Shown here piece by piece: positions 43,598 through 52,503 of a DNA stretch of 64,000 nucleotides (positions are counted from its first letter, which is position 1; every line of letters starts with the position of its first letter). The position numbers were made by a program, and so were the translations under genes. The notes below the pieces were generated by a model, which made no database searches, was not told where the DNA came from, and saw nothing but the letters and a program-made list of their open reading frames with translations. This stretch comes from JAJPKK01 sp963807015 (GTDB taxonomy: Bacteria > Pseudomonadota > Alphaproteobacteria > Rhizobiales > Xanthobacteraceae). The stretch spans positions 539,582 through 603,581 of the forward strand of contig CAWEAS010000028.1 of the NCBI GenBank assembly GCA_963807015.1, written 5' to 3'.

Positions 43598-44926
43598 CTA
43601 CTGCACTCCCGTAGGTTGGATGGCAGGGGATCGCTGGTGCCAGTCTGAGCGCGTTTGAAATAAAGCCCCGACCTGGAACAAGCGATCTTCGCCGGAATGG
43701 CGCGCTGCCAGCTGCAGGCCGATGGGCAACCCATGTTTCGACATGCCGCAGGGAATGGTCATGGCAGGATGGCCGGAATGGCTGAAGGGCAGATTGAGCC
43801 GCCAATCGCCGGTACTGTCGAAGCCAGGCGCTGGAGCAGGTGTCGACGGCATGGCCAGCGCGGTGAGCGGCGCGAGCAAACGCGACAGAGCCACCGTTTC
43901 GATGCGACGAATTTGCTGAGCTCTCAGGTAGTCCGCAGCGCTGATCGTTAGGCCAGCTTCGATCAGAATTGATAGCCGTGGCGGAAATTCGCTGGCGCGC
44001 TTGGCAAAACGCTCGCGCTGATAGGCGGCCATTTCGGCGTACATCGTCACGATTCCCGCCTCGACCAGCGCTTCAAAGCCCTGCGGCAGTTCGACCCTCA
44101 AAATCCTGGCGCCAGCCGCTGCGAGGAGGCTGATGGCGTCCTCGAATGCGGTACCGACATCAGCATCCGTCTGCTCGAAAAAGTAGCGGTCAGGCACGCC
44201 GATGATAATGGGTGCGCTGTCGGTCGGCGTATGCTCAGCCGATTGGGGCGCCAGCGCCCGGAACAGCATTGCGATATCTGCGGTGCTGCGAGCAAAGACG
44301 CCGACATGGTCCATCGACCATGCGCAGGGGATGAGACCCTTGCGGCCAACCGCTGCGTAAGTCGGCTTCAGTCCGACGACGCCGCAATATGCGGCTGGGC
44401 GAACGACTGAGCCGGCGGTCTGGCTGCCGAGCGCCGCGGGGCACATGCGGGCTGCAACCGCGGCGGCCGACCCGCTGCTCGACCCGCCCGGCGTGCGCTC
44501 GACATTCCATGGGTTGCGGGTCGGAGCGGGATCCATGGCGGCGAATTCAGTCATCGCCGTTTTACCGAGCGTGAACGATCCCGCCTCGCGCAGGAGTTGC
44601 ACAGCATCCGCATTCTCGCTCGGCACGTTTCCCGCCAGCATCAGGGAATTCGCACATGTCTCGAGGCCAGCCGTTGCGAAGTTATCCTTTACAGCAATCG
44701 GCATGCCATGCAGCGGACCTCGCCAGCGGCCGTGCTGCGCATCGTCGTCGCATTTCCGAGCCTCCACTCTCAGGCTTTCACGGTCGATACGTGCCCACGC
44801 TTGTATGCCAGAGTCTATAGCGTCGATGCGCGCCAGCAGCGCCCCGACATATTCCAGCGACGAGATATGCCGCTCGCGAATATTTCGTGCGGCTTCCGTA
44901 ACATCCCACTCGTAGGGCTCAATCAT
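43598..44926 (-). CDS. Amidase-signature hydrolase (block 1)
   Basis: 442 residues from ATG 44926 (an upstream TTG frame duplicates the small gene before it). The Ser-cisSer-Lys triad is visible: Lys80 in GMPIAVKDNF, the Ser cluster TPGGSSSGSAAA at 146-156, and Ser173 in GSQTAGSVVRPAAY. Hydrolyses a linear amide, possibly the product of HyuAB ring opening. Its start overlaps the end of the 57-codon gene, as AtzE-like amidases often overlap a GatC/AtzG-like partner. Confidence 0.92.
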   Translation of the reverse strand: MIEPYEWDVTEAARNIRERHISSLEYVGALLARIDAIDSGIQAWARIDRESLRVEARKCDDDAQHGRWRGPLHGMPIAVKDNFATAGLETCANSLMLAGNVPSENADAVQLLREAGSFTLGKTAMTEFAAMDPAPTRNPWNVERTPGGSSSGSAAAVAARMCPAALGSQTAGSVVRPAAYCGVVGLKPTYAAVGRKGLIPCAWSMDHVGVFARSTADIAMLFRALAPQSAEHTPTDSAPIIIGVPDRYFFEQTDADVGTAFEDAISLLAAAGARILRVELPQGFEALVEAGIVTMYAEMAAYQRERFAKRASEFPPRLSILIEAGLTISAADYLRAQQIRRIETVALSRLLAPLTALAMPSTPAPAPGFDSTGDWRLNLPFSHSGHPAMTIPCGMSKHGLPIGLQLAARHSGEDRLFQVGALFQTRSDWHQRSPAIQPTGVQ

Positions 44927-45092
44927 GTAGTGGCCGTAACTGGGGCGGCCATATCGCGGCGGGAGGCTCGGCGTCGTCCGGCACTTCGTATTGCCTGATG
45001 CGTTGCAGACAGGTCTCGACAAGCTGCTCTACCTGCGTGCGGTAGGCTTGCATCATCTTGGTTAGTGGCGGTCTCGGCTGCAACTCGCTCAT
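44919..45092 (-). CDS. 57-residue protein between livG and amidase
   Basis: ATG at 45092 shares ATGA with the livG stop, and its own TGA (44919-44921) lies 5 bp inside the amidase gene. The product starts MSELQPRPPLTKMMQAYRTQ, continues VEQLVETCLQRIRQYEVP and ends in an acidic/Pro-rich tail with AIWPPQLRPLHD. Position and an amphipathic helix before a Pro-rich tail recall GatC/AtzG-like partners of amidases, but I see no firm sequence match. Overlap at both ends argues it is real. Confidence 0.6.
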   Translation of the reverse strand: MSELQPRPPLTKMMQAYRTQVEQLVETCLQRIRQYEVPDDAEPPAAIWPPQLRPLHD

Positions 45093-45883
45093 TGGTTTTG
45101 ATCCGGGACAGTAGCGGAAGCTGTGGTGGATTGACCGAGATAGATCTCCTGCACCCGCTGCGATTGCCGGATCTCCATGGGGGTACCCTCGGCCACAATC
45201 GACCCTTGATGCAAGACGCTCACTCGATCGGCCACGCTGAAAACCACTCTCATGTCATGCTCGGTAAATAGCACGGTGACGCCGAGTTGCTTGGCGATGC
45301 CGTGGACCATCTGGATTGATTCGAGGCGCTCCGCGCTCGCCATGCCGGCGGTTGGCTCGTCAAGCAGCAGCAGGTTTGGATTGTTGGCGAGCGCAACTGC
45401 AAGTTCGAGCTTCTTCTGGTCGCCGTGAGACAGCGTACCGGCTTTGCGCATCCGTGCAGCGCTGAGGCCAACGAGTTCCATGAGACGCTCACATTCGGAA
45501 AGATAGGCCTGCGCCGCCGGACGCAAGACGGCAAAAAGCCGACGATGAAACGAGACCAGCGCAACCTGAAGATTCTCCAGCACGCTCAGTTCAGGAAAAA
45601 CGCTGGTGATTTGAAAAGTGCGACTTACGCCGGCGCGAAACAATCGATAAGGAGGAAGCCCGGTCGCCTCGCGCCCCGCAATCAATACGCGGCCGCTATC
45701 TGGCGCTATGAAGCCTGTGATCAGGTTGAACAACGTAGACTTACCGGCTCCATTCGGACCGATGATCGCACGGAACTCCCCACGTGCGATGCTGAGGTAA
45801 ACGCCGCTAGCCGCTTGCAGGCCGCCAAAGCGCTTGTTCAGATCGATCACCGTCAGAGCTGCCTCAGTCATCGGCGCGACCAC
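45089..45883 (-). CDS. livG: HAAT ABC importer ATPase LivG
   Basis: 264 residues (GTG at 45883; ATG four codons later is also possible). Walker A GPNGAGKST, signature LSHGDQK (LSHGD instead of LSGGQ, normal in LivG), Walker B LLLLDEPTAGM and switch His in TEHDM. Overlaps livM by 20 bp upstream and the 57-codon gene by 4 bp downstream. Partner of LivF. Confidence 0.93.
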   Translation of the reverse strand: MVAPMTEAALTVIDLNKRFGGLQAASGVYLSIARGEFRAIIGPNGAGKSTLFNLITGFIAPDSGRVLIAGREATGLPPYRLFRAGVSRTFQITSVFPELSVLENLQVALVSFHRRLFAVLRPAAQAYLSECERLMELVGLSAARMRKAGTLSHGDQKKLELAVALANNPNLLLLDEPTAGMASAERLESIQMVHGIAKQLGVTVLFTEHDMRVVFSVADRVSVLHQGSIVAEGTPMEIRQSQRVQEIYLGQSTTASATVPDQNQ

Positions 45884-46775
45884 GCACCACGCCGGTCAAA
45901 CCCTCAGGCATCACCATCACCACGAAGATGATGACACTTCCTAGGAACAGCGCCCAATATTCGGTAACGCCCATGAGCCAAGTTTGCAGCAACACGTAGA
46001 TCGCGGCGCCGACGATCGGCCCAGCGAAGTGATTCATCCCGCCCAAGATGGTCATCACGATCGGCGTGGCGCTCGCCGTCCAGTTAAGCCAGCCGGGAAA
46101 CACGCTGTGGTTGGCGAGGGCAAACAATGCACCTGCGAGTCCCGCAAAGAAGGCGGCGATCACTAGTGTTACCCAGCGGTGAAGGCGGACATTTATGCCG
46201 AGCGCCAAGCTCTTGCGGTCATTGCTTCGCTGGGCGCGCAGGGCGAGCCCAAAGGGCGAGCGAACGAGGCGCCATAGAAGATAAAGCCCTACGGCAACGA
46301 CAATGAGAGTCACATAGTAGAAACCTCGTGGCGTCGCTGCGAAACCTCCGGCGTTGATGCCGCTGAGACCGTCATCGCCGCCAGTCAGCTGATATGATTT
46401 GAACACGACGGTGTAGACCAGCATCTGAAACGCGAACGTCAGCATTCCGAAATAGATGCCGGTCAATCGGATGCAGAAGTATCCGATGATCGCGCCGCTC
46501 ATAGCCGAGAGCAGGGGTGAAATCATTGCCGCGCCCAAGGCATCCACACCAAACTGCTTCATCATGATGGCGAGACTGTAGGCCCCAATCCCGAAGAACG
46601 CCGCATGCCCGAAGGCCAACATTCCACCGTAGCCGAGCAGAAGGTTGAACGTCGTCGCGTATAACGAGAACACCAGCATCTCGATAAAAACGAAGACCCA
46701 GAAATCCGAGACCGCGAACGGGACGCCAAGTACGGTCACGGCAGCCACGACGAAAATCGCTGCACCGATTTTCAT
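45864..46775 (-). CDS. livM: HAAT ABC importer permease LivM
   Basis: 303 residues from ATG 46775; the longer frame upstream only shadows livH. About ten membrane helices. Family stretches are ATTFNLLLGYGGMLAFGHAAFFGIGAY, SPFGLALRAQRSNDRKSLALGIN (cytoplasmic EAA-like loop), and TIVMTILGGMNHFAGPIVGAA-like IVMTILGGMNHFAGPIVGAA. Overlaps livH by 4 bp. Forms the channel with LivH. Confidence 0.92.
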   Translation of the reverse strand: MKIGAAIFVVAAVTVLGVPFAVSDFWVFVFIEMLVFSLYATTFNLLLGYGGMLAFGHAAFFGIGAYSLAIMMKQFGVDALGAAMISPLLSAMSGAIIGYFCIRLTGIYFGMLTFAFQMLVYTVVFKSYQLTGGDDGLSGINAGGFAATPRGFYYVTLIVVAVGLYLLWRLVRSPFGLALRAQRSNDRKSLALGINVRLHRWVTLVIAAFFAGLAGALFALANHSVFPGWLNWTASATPIVMTILGGMNHFAGPIVGAAIYVLLQTWLMGVTEYWALFLGSVIIFVVMVMPEGLTGVVRGRADD

Positions 46776-47680
46776 TCGGGCTTCCCGAGAAGGCCCCATG
46801 GGCGCACGATCAGAACCAAGGTCATCACAACGAACGGGACGACAATTGCGAGCGAGGGAAAGGTGAGGACTCCGAACGCATTGGCCTGACCGAGAAGAAG
46901 TGCGCCGGCGAGGGCTCCGGGAAAGCTGCCCATGCCTCCGATAACCACGACGACGAAGGCATCGATCAGCACTTGAGCATGAAGGCCCGGGCCGATCGAG
47001 ACAATGGGTGCGGCGAGCCCGCCGGCCAAGCCCGCTAACCCGGACCCCACGCCAAATACAATCGTGAATAGGCGTTGTACGTTGACGCCTAATGCTTGCA
47101 GCATCTCGCGGTCGGCGGCAGCCGCGCGGACCATGGTTCCCCAGCGGGTGCGATAGAGTAACGCCCAAAAGACAATACAGATGGCTGCTCCCGCCGCTAT
47201 GAGAAAGACGCGATAGAGCGGGAAGCTGACACCGAATGGTCGTACAAAGCCTTCGAGTGCAGCCGGAATGGTAATCGAGTTCTCTTCCCGGCCCCACACC
47301 AGCTTCACAGCGTCGCCGAGGATGAGAATTAACCCGAACGTGAGCAGCAATTGAAACGCTTGCGCCGATCGGTAGATGCGGCGGAGAAACAAGATCTCGA
47401 AGACCGATCCGAAGGCGAACAGGCTGATGGTCGACACCACCAGAGCGAGCATGAACATCGCTATCGAATTTGACGTCGCGCTTACGATCGTGAATGCGAT
47501 GTATGCCCCCAACATGAAGAAGCCGCCATGCGCAAAATTGATGATGCGACAGACGCCAAAGACGAGAGAAAGGCCCGCCGCGACGAGAAACAAAAGCATG
47601 CCATTAGCAAGGCCCGCCATGAATTGACGGGACAGGACGACAGGGTTCGTGATCCAATCGAACGAGGGTAAGAGGTCCAT
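46772..47680 (-). CDS. livH: HAAT ABC importer permease LivH
   Basis: 302 residues from ATG 47680. Membrane protein with LANGMLLFLVAAGLSLVFGV, CRIINFAHGGFFMLGAY, the cytoplasmic loop GTMVRAAAADREMLQALGVN and VVIGGMGSFPGALAGALLLG. First gene of the block 1 operon, which continues livM, livG, the 57-codon gene, amidase, hyuA, hyuB, ridA, livK and livF with gaps of 47 bp or less. Confidence 0.92.
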   Translation of the reverse strand: MDLLPSFDWITNPVVLSRQFMAGLANGMLLFLVAAGLSLVFGVCRIINFAHGGFFMLGAYIAFTIVSATSNSIAMFMLALVVSTISLFAFGSVFEILFLRRIYRSAQAFQLLLTFGLILILGDAVKLVWGREENSITIPAALEGFVRPFGVSFPLYRVFLIAAGAAICIVFWALLYRTRWGTMVRAAAADREMLQALGVNVQRLFTIVFGVGSGLAGLAGGLAAPIVSIGPGLHAQVLIDAFVVVVIGGMGSFPGALAGALLLGQANAFGVLTFPSLAIVVPFVVMTLVLIVRPWGLLGKPE

Positions 47681-47732
47681 GGGGCGGACGAGCGGTGCGC
47701 TAGCAATACATCGGGCAGCCTTACAGCGCCCG

Positions 47733-47769
47733 AACAATGTTGTTAGAGAACCTTAAATCACCTCGTCAA
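47733..47769 (-). promoter_or_regulatory. Candidate block 1 promoter with operator
   Basis: On the minus strand TTGACG (47769-47764) and CTAACA (47746-47741) are spaced 17 bp, 60 bp upstream of livH. AACAA-TG-TTGTT (47733-47744) is a 5-2-5 inverted repeat overlapping the -10, a fitting place for a repressor. No regulator gene is adjacent. The remaining gap to 47911 shows nothing. Confidence 0.35.
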
Positions 47770-47911
47770 GACCGAGCCTGAATGCCGCGACCAATCGTGG
47801 CGACGTTCAAGTCCGCTGCGCGACTGCTACAGTGGGTCGCGCAACACATTGCCGCGATGCTACGGCGACTGCAAGACGATGAGCTGACACATGTAAATGG
47901 CACGCGCACCA

Positions 47912-48706
47912 TCAGCTCAGCAACAGCTCGTCATCGACAACCTCAGCACCCTGTTTGCGCCGGAATAGCTGCAAGAGATCGTCGACGCGCATCGAAGACC
48001 GGTCCGGTCCGCTGATGTCGAGCATGATGTGCCCCTGATGAAGCATGATGGTTCGGTTGCCGAATTCGAGCGCCAGTCGCATGCTGTGCGTTACCATCAC
48101 CGAGGTGATCGCGGATTCGCGCACGACCTGATCGGTCAGTTTCATGACGAGTTCGCCCGCGGCGGGATCGAGCGCGGCGGTATGCTCGTCCAACAGCAGG
48201 ACTCGCGTCGGGCCCATGGTCCCCATTACGAGAGCGAGTGCCTGACGCTGTCCACCGGATAACAGCGAGACGCGGTCGTCAAGGCGCATCTCGAGACCCA
48301 GGCGAAGGCTCGCGAGGCGTTCGGTGGCGAGGTGCCGCAGAGCTCTGCTGATGGCAAATCGGAACCCGCGCGGCGACGTCCGCGCAGCGGCAACGGCAAT
48401 GTTTTCGATGATCGACATATTCTCGCATATGCCGGCACGTGGATCCTGAAACAGACGGGCGATCATGCGTGCGCGCCTGTGGACCGGCCACAGCGTGACA
48501 TCCTGATCATCGACAAACACGCGACCGCGATCTGGCGTCAGTTCGCCAGCCAGAATGTTGAGCAGCGTTGACTTGCCCGCCCCATTGGAGCCGATCACGG
48601 TCACGAACTGGCCCGTTGGTATCGTCAAAGTGATTTCGCGCAGCGCGCGATTTTCAAGCGCGCTGCCTTTGTTAAACGTGACAGCTACGTTCTCGGTCCG
48701 AATCAT
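47912..48706 (-). CDS. ABC importer ATPase (TrpZ-like), block 2
   Basis: 264 residues. Walker A GSNGAGKST, signature LSGGQRQALALVMG, Walker B VLLLDEHTAALDP with His after the Asp-Glu, and the switch His in VTHSM. LLLDEHTAALDP is typical of the ABC group pairing with PF04392 binding proteins (putative tryptophan/tyrosine importers). Overlaps the permease by 4 bp. Confidence 0.9.
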   Translation of the reverse strand: MIRTENVAVTFNKGSALENRALREITLTIPTGQFVTVIGSNGAGKSTLLNILAGELTPDRGRVFVDDQDVTLWPVHRRARMIARLFQDPRAGICENMSIIENIAVAAARTSPRGFRFAISRALRHLATERLASLRLGLEMRLDDRVSLLSGGQRQALALVMGTMGPTRVLLLDEHTAALDPAAGELVMKLTDQVVRESAITSVMVTHSMRLALEFGNRTIMLHQGHIMLDISGPDRSSMRVDDLLQLFRRKQGAEVVDDELLLS

Positions 48707-49602
48707 TTGATGCGACCGCTGGCGCGCTTCCAGAATGAGAATTTGCGGCTGGGCGCAAATAGTGCGATGGCAACGAGAACCGCCGTTACGACGTTTACAT
48801 CGGAGGCGGTGAGGCCAATGGCTCCAGTGCTGAGGGCAATGGCAATTGCAAGCCGGTAGAGGACGGAGCCTAACACGCAGGCCAACGTCAACATCGGAAC
48901 GGCTCGGAACGGCATCAGCGCCGTGCCCCCAATCACGGCGGCTAACGCGACGACGATCACTCCCACCCCCATTGAAACGTCAGCCGCACCCAACATCTGC
49001 GCAAACAGCGCCCCGCTCAACCCCGTCAACCCATTCGCGATTCCAAGGCCTGTCGTGACCATCAGGTTGACACGAACGCCGTTGGCTTGAGCCATACGCG
49101 GATTGGCACCTGCCGCTCGCATCGCCAGGCCGAATCCCGTGGCAAGAAAAAGGTCAGTCAGGAACTTGCAGACGACGACGATGACGGCGAGAAGAACAAG
49201 CGGTGCGTACATTGACGCGACCCCGAGTTTTTCAACGAAAGAATAGACCGTGTCGATGTTCAACAGCCCGATATTGGGGCGGTCCATAATGCGCAAATTG
49301 ATCGAGTACAATGCTATCGCCGTAAGGATGCCGGCGAGGATGTGCAGGATCCGAAGCTTGATGTTGAGAAAGGCTGTCACGATGCCCGCGGCGACCCCAG
49401 CAGCCGCAGCGGCCAAGGTGGCGGTCCATGCATCGATACCGGATACCATCAATTTGGCGGCGACGGCGGCTCCTAACGGGAAGGAGCCTTCGACGGTCAG
49501 GTCAGGAAAATCCAGTACGCGAAAAGTGAGATAGGAACCAAGAGCAACCAGCGCGAAAGCGAGACCGGTCTCCAGGGCGCCGATGAACGCATAAAGACTC
49601 AA
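48703..49602 (-). CDS. ABC importer permease (TrpY-like), block 2
   Basis: 299 residues starting at TTG 49602. About eight membrane helices. Typical stretches are LEFGLAFALVALG-like ALETGLAFALVALGSYLTFRVLDFPDLTVEGSFPLG in shorter form, RILHILAGILTAIALYSINLRIM and GLAMRAAGANPRMAQANGV. Similar to LivH-superfamily permeases of the PF04392-linked importers. A single permease gene implies a homodimer. Confidence 0.88.
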   Translation of the reverse strand: MSLYAFIGALETGLAFALVALGSYLTFRVLDFPDLTVEGSFPLGAAVAAKLMVSGIDAWTATLAAAAAGVAAGIVTAFLNIKLRILHILAGILTAIALYSINLRIMDRPNIGLLNIDTVYSFVEKLGVASMYAPLVLLAVIVVVCKFLTDLFLATGFGLAMRAAGANPRMAQANGVRVNLMVTTGLGIANGLTGLSGALFAQMLGAADVSMGVGVIVVALAAVIGGTALMPFRAVPMLTLACVLGSVLYRLAIAIALSTGAIGLTASDVNVVTAVLVAIALFAPSRKFSFWKRASGRIK

Positions 49603-49639
49603 AGTGCGGACTGCCTGATCCTAGCGGGTGGTCAAAAGC

Positions 49640-50611
49640 TCAGAACACATGGGCAGCCTTGTTCAAGAGTTCGGGTGGGATTTTCACGCCCATCTTCTCG
49701 GCTGACGCTTTGTTGATATAGAGGCCGAGCGAGTTGGGCAGGTCCTTCATAAAGACGACGTCCATGTCTCCGGGCTTCCGCCCTTTGAGAACCTCGTCCA
49801 CCATGTCGGCCGTTCGCTTTCCCATTTCTACAAAGTCAAAACCGACAGTCGCGGCGGCCCCGCGTTGCACGCTGCGCCGTTCGGCCGTGAACAACGGCGT
49901 CTTGGTGTCCTGGGCGACTTTCACAAGGGCCTCGAATGCACCGTAGACGGTCGTGTCATTGGGAACGAAGATTGCGTCCACTTTTCCAACCAAGCTTTGG
50001 CCAGCGCTCGGAACGTTATTGATGCCCATGGCCGGCGATTCTACAGTGGAAAAACCCATCTTCGGCGCGAGCATTTTGACGCTCTCGACCGTCGAACGTG
50101 CGTTGTCCAGACTTGGGTCGAACACGAGGCCTAAAACCTTCAGGTTCGGTACCAGTTGTTTCACAATGTCGAGTTGTCGCTCTGTCGGGACGAGATCGGC
50201 AACGCCAGTGGCATTGCCGCCCGGGTGCTTCAACGTGGGAACGAGCTTGGACGCCACCGGGTCAGTTACGGTCGTGAAGACGATCGGAATCTCTTTGGTC
50301 GCGGCCACCGCGGCTTGGCTGGTCGGAGTTGTGATTGTTACGATCACATCAGGGTGCTCGCCAATGAACTGCCGTACGATTTGTTGAGCAGTCCCAAAAT
50401 TTCCTTGCGCGCTCTTGAAGTCGATCTTCAGGTTCTTTCCTTCAACATATCCGTGCCTCGACAGGCCGCTGACGAGGCCTTCCTTCACCTCCAGAAGTTG
50501 AGGGGTGTCGTTCATGGTGATGATCGACACGGTTTTGCCCGTCTCCGCAGCGGCCGCGATTGCAAGGGTGGTGCTGAGAGCCACGGCTGTGGCAACGCAG
50601 AGCTTGATCAT
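49640..50611 (-). CDS. ABC importer binding protein (PF04392, TrpX-like), block 2
   Basis: 323 residues from ATG 50611 with a signal peptide (MIKLCVATAVALSTTLAIAAAAE). ABC_sub_bind features are TPQLLEVKEGLVSGLSRHGY, VEGKNLKIDFKSAQGN, IVFTTVTDPVASKLV, GNATGVADLVPTERQLDIVK and DGKRTAD-type FVEMGKRTADMVDEVLKG. Known members bind aromatic amino acids or related compounds. First gene of block 2. Confidence 0.9.
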   Translation of the reverse strand: MIKLCVATAVALSTTLAIAAAAETGKTVSIITMNDTPQLLEVKEGLVSGLSRHGYVEGKNLKIDFKSAQGNFGTAQQIVRQFIGEHPDVIVTITTPTSQAAVAATKEIPIVFTTVTDPVASKLVPTLKHPGGNATGVADLVPTERQLDIVKQLVPNLKVLGLVFDPSLDNARSTVESVKMLAPKMGFSTVESPAMGINNVPSAGQSLVGKVDAIFVPNDTTVYGAFEALVKVAQDTKTPLFTAERRSVQRGAAATVGFDFVEMGKRTADMVDEVLKGRKPGDMDVVFMKDLPNSLGLYINKASAEKMGVKIPPELLNKAAHVF

Positions 50612-50806
50612 GTTGATCGCCTCTTGCATGGCAGGACTTGATTGGCAGACCAGTCTATTGCCTCGAGGCCAAAACACAACTCGGCGACTCGGTCGCAGAA
50701 GACATGCATGCGTTCACCTGCGGTTTTAGGCGCGGAATCCCTGGGGCGGCGCAAGGGGGCGACGGCATCTTTTGGCGACTGAGCGATCACCACATTTGGC
50801 GCGCGG

Positions 50807-52084
50807 CTACCGGCGGTCTTGGCTGCACAGATCGATTGCGATCTGTGCGTAAAGCTGACTGCCTTTGATCATGTTATCGATCTTCATGGCGTATTTGCCC
50901 CCGCCTGAGCTTACGCCCGGGCCATAGGTGAGCGACGGAATCCGCATTTCGTTGAAACAGTTGATGTCGCGCCACATGCTGGAGGCCGGGATTGGAGCCC
51001 GCCCAATTTCCGTGCCAAGGACCGTTCGATGCGCGCGGGTAATCGCGCCCTTGAGTGGTTCGACCTTTTTTGGATCCGCTTCAAATGCTGGCCGGTAGGC
51101 GTAGAGCTCAACCTCGCCCGTGAGCCCACACTGCTGCATCAGTCGCCGCAGATCCGACCTGATGTCTAGAGGCTCTTGAGCCGGCGTGATGCGAACGTCG
51201 AGATAGATGGCGCATTGCTGGACCGTCTTCGTTATCTTCCACGGCACGCCCCCGCGAATTGCGCCGAAATTCACCTTGGGCACCACCACGCCGCCCGCGC
51301 ATTCGTAGCGGTTTTTCTTCTCGTAATCGCAGGCCCACTCCTCAAGGCGCTGAATGAGGGATGACATCCGTACGATCGCGCTGGGATTCTTTTCGAGCGG
51401 CGTGGGACGCGGAATGTAGGGGGTGTAGATCGGGACATCTTCGCCGAATACCGTGAGTTTGAAAAAAGCCTTGCCGGCTTCGACGCCGACGATGCCGAAA
51501 TCTGTTCCTTCGGCGACCAGAGCATAATCGGCAACGCCGCCGTGCGTGATTGCGTATCGGGTGCCCGCCTCCTTCGCGAGATATTCAGGCGGCTGAAATT
51601 CATCCACGGGTTCGACACCGATCTCCCCGACGACCGCCATCAACATGAGATCGCCCTTGAGCTTAACACCGCTGTCTTTAATCGCCTTGGCAGCGATGAG
51701 CCACGTGGCCATCGGCCCTTTATCATTGACGATTCCGTTGCCATAGAGCATGTCGCCATCTCGCCATGCACTGTGGAAAATAGGGTCGCTGGCGCGGCGC
51801 GACGCCCACCACTCTTCCTGGTGCACAGCCGTATCCATGTGGCTGTTGAAGCAGAGGCTACGACCGGTGTCGGATCCCGGCCATGTCGCAATCACATTTG
51901 GACGGTCAGGATAGAGGGCGATCTTGCGCGCATCAAAACCCTCGCGTCGCATCCAATCGTAGACATAAGCGGCAACCGGTCCCTCCCGCCCAGTGGGACT
52001 GTCGATGTTGCCGAGGTCGAGCGCGACTTTTACGAGCTCCTCAGTATCGATCTTAGCGAACACTTTTTGCGAGTCGATGTTCAT
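50807..52084 (-). CDS. M20-family metallohydrolase (ArgE/DapE/carnosinase-like)
   Basis: 425 residues from ATG 52084; the frame is open further upstream but the duplicated copy at 61869-62135 confirms this start. Metal-site residues visible are His82 and Asp84 in FNSHMDT, Asp121 in GIVNDKG, and Glu154 in VVGEIG. The C-terminal His ligand usual in GPGxxxxAHxxxE is not evident: the region reads GPGVSSGGGKYAM. Hydrolyses an N-acyl or N-carbamoyl amino acid or dipeptide. Probably co-functional with the TrpXYZ-like importer. Confidence 0.87.
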   Translation of the reverse strand: MNIDSQKVFAKIDTEELVKVALDLGNIDSPTGREGPVAAYVYDWMRREGFDARKIALYPDRPNVIATWPGSDTGRSLCFNSHMDTAVHQEEWWASRRASDPIFHSAWRDGDMLYGNGIVNDKGPMATWLIAAKAIKDSGVKLKGDLMLMAVVGEIGVEPVDEFQPPEYLAKEAGTRYAITHGGVADYALVAEGTDFGIVGVEAGKAFFKLTVFGEDVPIYTPYIPRPTPLEKNPSAIVRMSSLIQRLEEWACDYEKKNRYECAGGVVVPKVNFGAIRGGVPWKITKTVQQCAIYLDVRITPAQEPLDIRSDLRRLMQQCGLTGEVELYAYRPAFEADPKKVEPLKGAITRAHRTVLGTEIGRAPIPASSMWRDINCFNEMRIPSLTYGPGVSSGGGKYAMKIDNMIKGSQLYAQIAIDLCSQDRR

Positions 52085-52433
52085 GTCACATTCTTTGCGA
52101 GCTTGATCAGGACTGGCGGCGACGCGTGGCGTCGGTGACGCTAAACGGATCGCCGTAGACAAGCTTCTATCACGCGCGTTTCGCGCAGTGCTACCACAGT
52201 GAAGCGATGAGCTTGCCTCTAGCGTTGGAAGCCTCTCCTCAATGTCGAATTTGCAAGCGGGTGGCTGCGCTCGCTCGGGCGCGCCCTCGGTCCGAGCGGA
52301 ATCCGCGTCAAGGCCGTTGCGCCCGACGTGACCGAGACGCCGATTATCGCAACCTGCTCCGAAGAGAACCGCGCCACGCAATAGGCCCGTGTCCCGCCGC
52401 TCGGACGGCTCGGGGATCCGGACGAGGTTGCCT
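51879..52433. repeat. Direct repeat, left copy (DR-L)
   Basis: About 555 bp matching 61930-62483 in the same orientation. It covers the first 70 codons of the M20 gene, its upstream region and the headless SDR fragment. In the central part (51990-52180) mismatches are near 1 in 18; the SDR part is more diverged. Spacing between the copies is 10,051 bp. Confidence 0.85.
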
Positions 52434-52440
52434 GCCGCCC
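52238..52440 (+). pseudogene. Headless SDR pseudogene in DR-L
   Basis: Reads NVEFASGWLRSLGRALGPSG, IRVKAVAPDVTETPII, then TAG at 52382-52384, then PLGRLGDPDEVA. This is the C-terminal third of a short-chain dehydrogenase with an in-frame stop, an inserted base-level change after it, and no N-terminal Rossmann part. The expected end NGGSNFG is not reached. The rest of 52085-52503 holds the M20 upstream region. Confidence 0.78.
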
Positions 52441-52503
52441 TGCGTCAGAAACGACAGCACCGGGCCGCTGGCGATCGACGCCGATCCACGCAACTTCGGT
52501 TTG

